Part shown: positions 56,399-64,000 of the stretch, piece after piece | Layout: each line of letters starts with the position of its first letter | How positions within the stretch are numbered: the first letter of the stretch is position 1 | DNA from: Plenodomus lindquistii | Taxonomy: Eukaryota; Ascomycota; Dothideomycetes; Pleosporales; Leptosphaeriaceae | Assembly: GCA_025504975.1 (NCBI GenBank) | Contig: JANUWI010000017.1 | Coordinates: 310,001 to 374,000, forward strand | Reading direction: 5' to 3' | DNA: 64,000 nucleotides | Translations under genes and position numbers: made by a program | Notes under the pieces: model-generated | What the model was told of the DNA's origin: nothing | Databases searched by the model: none | The model's input: the letters and a program-made list of their open reading frames with translations, nothing else

Positions 56399-57937
56399 TT
56401 TGCTGGTTGATGTGGTTGTGGTGTGGGAAATAGGAGATGGTTCTTTGGTGGTACGGTTTGGTAGATGTGTACGGGAAGATGTACACTATTTGTTCTCGTT
56501 CGATCGGTGATGATTAATACTCAAGCAAGTATTGATGGTATGCTTGTAGTATGCCAAGTACTGTTGTAGTGGATAGGATGCGATGGACTGTGATGTTGTG
56601 TTGATGATGAAATCTTTCACGATACACCACGATCTATATATCCAACTCTCTCATCAAATCTTTACCCTCATCCTCCGATCTTTCTTACGCAAAGCCGCAA
56701 TGTCGCACCACCAACCCATCTGCCATCTCACCTGAGCGTTCTGCCCATCCCGATACATTACCGCACCCCGGTCTCTTTAACGAACACTCTCCGGCAAATC
56801 AAGCCGAAGCACCCAACCCGTCCGGGCAAGCATAAACTTTTCACGACTCCACAATTGCTACATGCGGAAATAATACATCCTAATCATAGAACACTGTCGA
56901 GGATCTCCGATGGATTTGGTTGGTTCTGCGCCGGCAGAAGGTAGAAGCGTGGTTGTGGTGTGAGATGGGGTGGTGTGATCCCCAGCGGATTCTGGCTCGT
57001 GGCGAGGCGTCGTGCATGTTCGGTAGGGGCCGATGGTCTGAGTCAGCTGTAATGGAACGCGTGATGCTGGTGGTGTGAGATCGGTTGATAGTGAACAGCT
57101 TCGCAGGAATCCAGGAGAGAAGTACCGGTGCTATGAATTTGAATTGGTCGAAGCTTGGTGTTTTTGTGCTACTCGCAAAAATGTCGCGATTGTGGTACAA
57201 AGCAGTTGATATCTCTTGCGTCCCCATCTTACCTTAATAGCATGGTGCTTAAGCTAATACAGCAGTAAGAAGACAACAACAGCATAGTCCTTGTCTGTGT
57301 GCTGCCATTCTCGGTCGATAATCATTGTTATTGGCAGGTGTCGCTTCTTTTGCTTCTTGCAATTTTTAATTGGTTGAATTGTCAAAATGCCCAAAATGCA
57401 GGCCACCATCCGCAATAAAACACACGTCAGCTGCACATGCACTGATCAATGTCTGTGCAAGTCAATGCAACGCGATCAATAGGTCGTGTCAGCCGTTTTC
57501 AACAATACACAGCATTCCGCAAGCATCCACTTATGCGATGACGTTCAACACATAAAAAGACGCAGCGGCGACAGGTAGAGAGGATGTCAGAGTCTCAGGA
57601 CGTTCATTAGAGACCATAAAGATCATGAATCCAAGCAGCGGGCATACACTATAAGGCGCAAGAACGTTTTCAGATCGTTCTTGGGCTTCGTGGATTCAGA
57701 GGGGCCCTAAAATCAAGAACATCTTGGGGAAACATTGTATCTGTAATAATAAGGAATGGCACAAGGAGAAGTAATGCCATAGGTCCCAAGACAACGCTCT
57801 CCTTCACAAAGTAGGAACTTGATATAGAATTTATTATGAGTGTCATAAAGACTGGGTATAACACGCGTTAAACATGTACGCCATACTTGCCGAATATACC
57901 AAGTCTCCCAGTCTACCATCATTATACAACTCTCGTT
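56399..57937. other. 1.5-kb intergenic region
   Basis: No gene is supportable. The frame at 56880-57227 on the minus strand lacks a domain. The first 200 bases should be the promoter of the small mitochondrial-type gene; the rest is AT-rich 3' flank of FMP52. Confidence 0.45.
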
Positions 57938-58682
57938 CTACTCCTTTCCCAAGCTGAGGATCTCCGCCTGTCCAATAACCCACACCCCATCTTCTTTATT
58001 GCCCTCCATACACATGATCCCGGCGTTAACCGCCGCCCTGGCAATGACACTGGCATCCTGTGCCCAAAAATTAGTCAGCGCAGGCGTCAAACTTCTCAAT
58101 CCCTTGGCTACCGTCCGAGCCGCTGCCTCCGCAAGCCTCGATTCATTCCTGTCTCCAACGATAAGTCCTGGCTGCAGTATGACGCAATGCTTGAAGCCCA
58201 GCGCCTTGACCCCGTCTTCCAGTTCCCCTTTCATGCGCGGATAGGCAAAGTAAGATTTTGAACTTGCTCCCTGGCTGCTGACGAGTACGTAGGTCTCCAC
58301 GCCAGCCTGCTTAGCCGCCCGTGCGACCTCGAGGTTGAGATCAAGGTCGATTTTGCGTTGGGCTTCGATGCTGCCGGCGGCTGCTTTCGTTGTACCTAGA
58401 CCGGAGAAAAAAACACGGGGCTTCATCTCGCGAGGGAATAGAGAGGGCCATTCGAAGGTCTCGGTCGAGGTTATTGGGTTGAGCTTGGTGGAAGCGGTGG
58501 GATTTGCGAGTTCACGGCGGGCATAAGCGTAGACGGATGAGATCGAAGGGTGTTCCAGGAGCTGGGAGAGAATGTATGAGCCCTGTGGGCGGTATGGTCA
58601 GCGCATTATCCGAAATGTGGCGCGCGATGCAGTGAGGACTTACTACCAGGCCGGTGCTGCCGATCAGTGTTGCCGTCGCCAT
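57938..58682 (-). CDS. FMP52: FMP52-like NAD(P)-binding protein
   Basis: Model complement(join(57938..58582,58644..58682)), 227 residues; the 61-bp intron (donor GTAAGT, branch CTGAC, acceptor ACAG) is phase 0 and splits the nucleotide-binding loop: exon 1 ends GSTGLV and exon 2 begins GSYIL, restoring the GxTGxxG motif. The rest follows the atypical SDR fold of Fmp52/TIP30: FFSGLGTTKAAAGS, IDLDLNLEVARAAKQAGV, VLVSSQGAS, and YPRMKGELE with the active-site-like Tyr-x3-Lys. Yeast Fmp52 is found at the mitochondrial outer membrane; its substrate is unknown. It is in the same direction as phosphoglycerate dehydrogenase, 270 bp downstream of its stop. Confidence 0.92.
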
Positions 58683-58952
58683 TATGGTCAGGAATGCCCC
58701 GGCGGAGTGGATTCGGTTTGGATTGTTTGGAGTGGACTACTTTGCGCTGGGCCACATCAGGCGGTTCGTCCCGGACGCCGATGAAGGCTGACGTCATGCG
58801 ACGGAAACGGGCCGAGGCAACCAGTGTATCGCCAACCAGCTGCCATGCTCAAGCTGCGTAGACGATTTTCTGCTCATTGTCCTTGACTACGCAATCGTTT
58901 TTCGTTGGAATGGACAATCATACAACACACATGAGCCTGCCCAAGTTGTGCC

Positions 58953-60866
58953 CTAGAAGTTTATAACACTCGCCTCCAATACGCCTTCAGGCCCGATTAA
59001 CGCTTTCTGCACACCTTCATCAACGGGCCTATCGACACCCAAAATCATCAAAGCTTCATTACTCCCCCGTTTTGCTCCATTATGCCGCTCTTCAATCTCT
59101 TCGTCCAGCGGCGCGACACTCATGAACTTGATGTTCACACCAGCTTTCCCCAACAGATTACCCACGAACCCGATTTTGCCAACAGAGTCAAAATTCCTAC
59201 AGATGAGAAGCGTCCCACGTGGAACGAATTCTCCCCTGAACTTATCTAGACGAGAGATGAAGGGCTTGTTGCCTGATACAAATCCCTGGATGATCTGATC
59301 CTCATAGTCTTGCGACTTGCTGTTGCGCGCAGCGGATGGTGAGCTGTTGCGCGAGGTGTCGCGTGCTTGCGAGACAGAGCGCGTGGCGCGCGCACGGAGC
59401 GTGATGAACGAGCTGTATGGTTTGTCTTCGACATTTTCTCGCGATCGTTTTTCGTTGATGAGAATTCCACGCTCCTTGGCCACGATCTCAGCGTTTACAA
59501 TGTTGATTTGCGATTCAGCCGATGTGATGGGGGCAAGCAGGCCCTTGACCAATGCAGCGAAGAGCGGTTTGGTGGTGTTGATAGTCGCAAGTTTGCCCTC
59601 GTAGGTAATGTCGAAGGTGGTGCGGAAAGAGTCGATCTTGACAGAGGAGTAATGCTGGGTATAGAGGGATCCCATTTTCTCCACTAGACTAATGTATGGC
59701 TGTAGAGTTCGGTACTCATCTGGTAGCACAATCGGCGCGTTGACTGCAGACCGCGGTAGTTCACCAGAGAGAATTGATACCACTTGCTCGCATACATCGA
59801 TCGATACGTTCTCCTGCGCCTCTCTCGTGGAAGCTCCAAGATGCGGCGTTGCTACTACTTTGGGATGTGCAATCAGTCGACTAGCTGAAGAGTTTGCGAC
59901 AGGTGGCTCAGACGTGAATACGTCCATGCCCGCACCAGCGATCGTACCGGCATCCAATGCCTCAACGAGCGCATCTTCATCGATCATCCCACCTCTTGCA
60001 ACATTCAGGATCCTTGCTGTAGGTTTCATCGTGGCAAGCTCGGCTTTGGAGATCATCCCCTTTGTTGAAGCAATAAGAGGCGTGTGTAAGGTCAAGAAGT
60101 CTGCAACCTTGAGCAGTTCCGCAAGACTAGGTTGTAAGGTAACGGAAGCTGCAGCTGCGAGATTGGGATTGGCGTATGGGTCGTAAGCAACAAGGCGCAT
60201 CCCCAATCCATTTGCGATACGAGCTACCGTTAACCCGACTGTGGGAGGTCAGCATTTTAAAAGCTCAGTCCAAGGGCCCTGGACCACTCGCCTTTACCCA
60301 AACCTACGATCGCAAGCGTCTTTCCTTTGGCCTCAACACCAACCAACTTACTGCGTTCCCACTTCCCAGCTTTTATACTTTGTGAGGCATTGCCGATGTT
60401 ACGAGCCACAGCCATGAGTACTGATCATGTTCAGTGAAGTGAAATTCGTGTTTTGAGCATGACTCACAAGCAATGGTATGCTCAGAGGCAGCATTGATGT
60501 TACCTTTTTTATGTATTTAGCGTGGATGTACACTCAGACGCTGTTTTCAGAGCATTTACCGGACGGCGAATTTACGACGATAATACCATGAGAAGTAGCA
60601 CATTGTACGTCCACATTGTCCACTCCTACTCCCGCACGGGCAACGACTTTCATGTTCTTCGCTGCACTGAGCAGATCAGCCGTGACCTTAGTTTCAGATC
60701 GAACAATGAGAGCTTCATATTCGCCGATGATGCTTTTCAGCTCCTCCGGGCTAAGACCCGTCCTTTCGTGTACGTCGAACTGATCTTGGAGGAGCGCCAG
60801 ACCATCTGGCGATACCTTTTCTGGTATGAGGATCTTTCTTCTGATTGACTGCATAAGGATGGCCAT
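58953..60866 (-). CDS. SER33: D-3-phosphoglycerate dehydrogenase
   Basis: Model complement(join(58953..60238,60292..60420,60468..60503,60560..60866)), 585 residues. Introns of 56, 47 and 53 bp, all phase 1; the third uses a GC donor (GCGAGT) and splits the NAD loop GLGK/VGLTVAR, which only joins with that donor. Alternative start at 60854. The enzyme oxidises 3-phosphoglycerate to phosphohydroxypyruvate with NAD, the first step of serine synthesis. Landmarks: substrate-binding RSETKVTADLL and ARAGVGVDNVD, the catalytic NVARGGMIDEDAL region, and PHLGAST with the active-site His. The C-terminal half has the intervening domain and an ACT-like regulatory domain, with a Ser/Arg-rich insert near residues 425-455 that most homologues I know lack. 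Cytosolic. Confidence 0.95.
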
Positions 60867-61387
60867 GATATCGGTATTCTAAGGATTGCCAAGTGCGGTA
60901 TAGGGACTTGAAGCTGAGGAAACGGACAAACGACTGGATTTATTAACGTAACAAGCCAAACATTCGCCGCTGTCGGATTTCCAGAGTACTGTGAAGTGCG
61001 TACGTATTGGACCCCTTCGTTTGCTAAGGCCTATTTATTGCGGGGGTGGGCCTGGCGGGGTAAAGTAGTGGGTGGCCCACATGCACCCCACGTTACACAA
61101 GTACCAGGTTTGCTTCATGAGGTTTGCCCCATTTTACGGAACATTGATTGTTCTAGTTACAATATAACTCGGGTTTATAAGCCAACGTCATCACGCATTC
61201 AGTACAGAGACTGGGAACTTTCAATTCTTCACATGCACATTGATAGCTTTGGTGACCTCGCGAGCTCGACTGTCGTCATAGTACTATGATATGCATAGTT
61301 CGCGCTACGGGAGTGACTGCAGCTGTAGTGGCATGTTCTCATTGGCGGATTACAATGGTCGAGTGGGATGTAGCCGACCTCGCCCGT
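60867..61387. promoter_or_regulatory. Promoter of phosphoglycerate dehydrogenase
   Basis: This is the interval between two tandem minus-strand genes. A GTGGGTGG...CCCCAC-like GC-rich cluster at 61060-61095 stands out in an otherwise AT-leaning region. No gene is visible. Confidence 0.4.
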
Positions 61388-62736
61388 TTACCAATTGCTA
61401 CGTGTCTTGAGCTTCTCGTTCTGTACAACCTGGTCGTTGTCAGTGTCTTATTCCGATGGAACATGGCCAAGAAATTTACTCACCTCAATCCAGTAGTTGT
61501 CAGGATCCAGGATGAATGCTATGCTCTTCATTTTTCCCTCGGACAGGCGCTTCTTCCAGTTGACCTTATTCTCTTCGAATCGAGCACATGCGGCATCCAG
61601 ATCATCAACAGTAATGCAGATATGGCCAAAGCTTCTCATCGTTAACGGTTGTATGTATATTTCAGCAAAGTATAGCTTACCCCTGTGGCTCATCATTGCC
61701 ATTGTGGTACCTGAAGTTGGCGTCTTTCTCAGTGCCGTAGTTCCAGGTCAACTCCAGTAATCCTTCATGACCAGCAACGGGGTTCACGCCATTCGCCGTC
61801 TGCTCAGATGCATCGGCTCCGTAGCCCAGGAAATAGAGGTTGAAGTTCGCAGCCGGATTCTCAGATGTGCGTTTAAGTTTCATGCCCAGGACATCCTGGT
61901 AGAATTTGAGCGAGGCATCTTTATCCTTGACACGGATCATGGTGTGATTCTACACATGTCAGCGATGGTTCGAGTTTCGTGCTGGTGACTTACCATTCGG
62001 TAGGTGTCGGTGTCAGTCTCCTTGACATTCTCAGTCTCCTCCAGGGGCTTTTGCCCAATTACCTCAATCCAGTAGCCATCAGGGTCCAGCACAAAAGCGA
62101 TATGGCGCATGCGCCCGTCGGTCAACTGAAATAATATAGCAATTAGTAATACACTAGAGGCTAGAAAGAAACTTTTCCTAACCTTCTTTTGAAACTTGTA
62201 GCCTGCATCCTCCAAACGCTGACAGGCTGCTTGCAAGTTGTCGACGGAAATGCACAGGTGGCCAAAGCCTTTGTAAGGTTCTGTGTTGCCATTTGTGATT
62301 GAGTAATTAGGATCATCCTCGGTGCCATAATTGTGTGTGAGCTCGACGATACCCTCGCGATCTGTCCAATGATTGCCATGGGATACTGCTTTGGGTGAAT
62401 CATATGCTAAGAAGTACACGTCGAACTTTGCGTCGGGCATCTTGATCTGATTGATCTGTTTCATACCAAGGAACTGGTAGAACTCGAGTGACCGCTTGGG
62501 ATCCTTGATGCGAAGCCTGGGAAGGTTTAGCGGCCGACTAAATGCAGGTTGAGTTCTGTACGCAAGACATTGGATGCTCACATTGAATGGTTTAGCTTGT
62601 AGCTAGATGTTTGTGTGGCCATGACTGCTAAACCTCGAAAAAAACTGGTTGATGAGCTTGTTGCTGCTGAAACGCGCGGTCTGAAAGGTGATATTTGTCG
62701 AGATGTTTTGGAGATCAGTGATCGTAGCAGCAGCAT
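61388..62736 (-). CDS. GLO1: Glyoxalase I, two-domain, possible dual targeting
   Basis: Model complement(join(61388..61429,61484..61631,61681..61949,61994..62125,62183..62516,62582..62736)), 359 residues; five introns of 44-65 bp, all GT-AG and in phase. It isomerises the methylglyoxal-glutathione hemithioacetal to S-lactoylglutathione. Two VOC domains in tandem, as in fungal Glo1: the first with VELTHNYGTE and GFGHLCISVD, the second with LELTWNYGTE and GFGHICITVD, so both halves carry the metal-site motifs. The C terminus is the typical IEVVQNEKLKTRSNW. A start at 62736 adds a 38-residue Arg/Ser-rich, acidic-free leader that looks like a mitochondrial presequence; the internal ATG at 62622 gives the cytosolic 321-residue form. 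Confidence 0.95.
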
Positions 62737-63629
62737 GGGATTGTTGTTTAGTTTAGTGTTGCTCGATGAGACGAACGCTCTCACTTCCGTGTGACGACGT
62801 CGACCCCTCCCCTCCCTCACCCAAAACATTTGCAATTACCCCTCGCCCGGATTTACTCGGCTATAAGCGCAAGGACTAGATTACGACGGCCAACATCATG
62901 GACATTGTACACCTAAACGTCCTTCAAAACTCGGCATCGTCCTCAATGTACTCAGGTCATTGTATACTGTCCTTCATAAGCTCGCATGTAGCCATTCCAA
63001 ACCATCAAGTATTGTTCTCAGTCAGCCTCAGCGCGGCTCACGCGTGACATGTTGCCCAGCCCCGTGCAGTATGTCGCGCACAGCATGTCCTCGGGACACT
63101 CACAATGCCGGCGCAGACTGCAAAGACTAATTGGCGGTGCATGGTAGATGACTGCAACAGAGCTAAACCTGTAGGTACTTGATGACTTGGAGTCTCCTAC
63201 GTGCTTGGACGCGATCAATACGGAACAGAGGCTCGGCAGGATAGCTGTGCCGGCAATAGATGACCGCCGATGGTCATAGCTTTCCCAGCTGCCGCTCCTC
63301 TCCAACGTCACCATGCGCAGGACCATGACATGCACTTACTAGCCTTACACGCCGACGGTCCTTCCATAGTGGCGTGGCGCATCCATCTGAGCTTTCTGCT
63401 CGTTTTACAGGCCGCTGCTTGTTTGTCTTTGTAGCGTGCGCGACCTGGATTGCGACAGCGACTCTCCGTCCGCCGTCAACCAGGTACGCGGAGCCCTCCA
63501 ACATCATGCACCTGTTACAGCGCGCCCCAGCACACAGCCTTACCCTCGTGACTGTGGACTACTGCTCGTTATAATCATTGACCTGGCGTCCTACCCCTAT
63601 CGGCATCAGCTTTTCATCAATATCTAACC
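62737..63629. promoter_or_regulatory. Divergent promoter: GLO1 and Roadblock gene
   Basis: 0.9 kb between two divergent starts. No coding motif is seen; minus-strand frames at 63018-63335 and 63274-63507 appear to be chance. Confidence 0.45.
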
Positions 63630-64000
63630 ATGCAAGCGGTCGCAGCAAGACCAATGATCAACATCGCGAAGGTCAGCGAGTGGCTCACACAAAATGCCAA
63701 CGAGCAGCTGTACCCCCGGCTTTTGTAAGCAACGCCGTCCCAGTAGCTACTGTCTGTGCTAATGTAGCCAGCCTGATGTCGCCTAATGGAACGTTGCTAG
63801 CCTATTCCAAACCTGTGGACATCAAGGAGCTTCGCGACCAAGCTGCGCTGATCTCCATGGTCTGGAAAGACAATTGCGCCGGAAGAGAAAAGCTGCCATT
63901 ACGGACAGATTCAGCGCAAGAGTCCCACTTGAAACCTGCGCTGAAAACACTTACCGTGGAAACTGAAGACTGCAACATCATTGTGCGCTTCTTGCAACCA
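63630..64000 (+). CDS. Roadblock/LC7-type protein, partial
   Basis: 5' part only; it runs off the right edge. Model join(63630..63724,63772..>64000), with a 47-bp intron (donor GTAAGC, branch CTAAT, acceptor CCAG). An upstream AG at 63766-63767 would break the frame. The second exon opens with LMSPNGTLLAYSKP, which resembles the NxEGxLLAYS core of LAMTOR2/Roadblock domains, followed by a helix DIKELRDQAALISMVWK and a strand reading CNIIVRFL. In fungi such proteins are small and belong to Ragulator/EGO-type scaffolds that place TORC1 signalling at the vacuole. The family is likely; the specific orthologue is not determined from a partial sequence. Confidence 0.65.

Noticed and set aside
1..64000. 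tRNA, rRNA and CRISPR features
   Set aside because: A scan by eye for T-loop (GGTTCGANTCC-type) patterns and regular spaced repeats found none; a tRNAscan-SE run would be decisive.

Overview
The window is nuclear DNA from a filamentous ascomycete. The genes carry short introns of about 44-79 bp with GT(A/G)AG-type donors, CTAAC/CTGAC-like branch sites and AG acceptors. The gene content is fungal: a cutinase, the TORC1 subunit TCO89, the MET10 sulfite reductase subunit, FMP52 and a two-domain glyoxalase I. The general impression of the proteins suggests Pezizomycotina, probably Dothideomycetes (Pleosporales), but that placement is inference. I see no tRNA, rRNA, CRISPR array or intact transposon. 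Exon-intron structures were built by hand from splice signals, reading-frame phase and family continuity; every joined model given closes in frame except the RidA-like gene.

Layout. 1-27 kb: a surface-anchored cutinase-like esterase (-), an unknown protein (+), a divergent copper transporter (-) / ferric-cupric reductase (+) pair that forms a metal-uptake unit, a zinc-finger protein with an Asn-Thr repeat (+), a disordered unknown (+), TCO89 (+), a small secreted protein with a GPI-type tail (+), an unknown protein with a zinc ribbon and coiled coil (-), and a Golgi-type glycosyltransferase (+). 27.5-39 kb: a looser region of accessory metabolism with an alpha/beta hydrolase (-), a secreted L-amino-acid oxidase (-), a secreted RidA-like gene with a broken frame (+), a TauD-type dioxygenase (-) and a glyoxalase-like VOC protein (-), separated by gene-free stretches with possible remnants. 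39-64 kb: mostly housekeeping genes, with a J-domain protein (+), a 1,496-residue coiled-coil protein (+), a Dal5-type MFS transporter (+), a basic/acidic nuclear-looking protein (+), MET10 (-), a one-TM 74-residue protein (-), FMP52 (-), phosphoglycerate dehydrogenase (-), glyoxalase I (-) and, running off the right edge, a Roadblock/LC7-type protein (+).

Functional links. The reductase probably delivers reduced copper or iron to the CTR transporter beside it. The amino-acid oxidase makes imines that RidA-family proteins hydrolyse; the two genes are divergent neighbours, both encode signal peptides, and the RidA copy looks decayed. MET10 (sulfite to sulfide) and phosphoglycerate dehydrogenase (serine) both feed cysteine/methionine supply. 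TCO89 and the Roadblock protein both belong to the TORC1 pathway but lie far apart, so this is probably chance.
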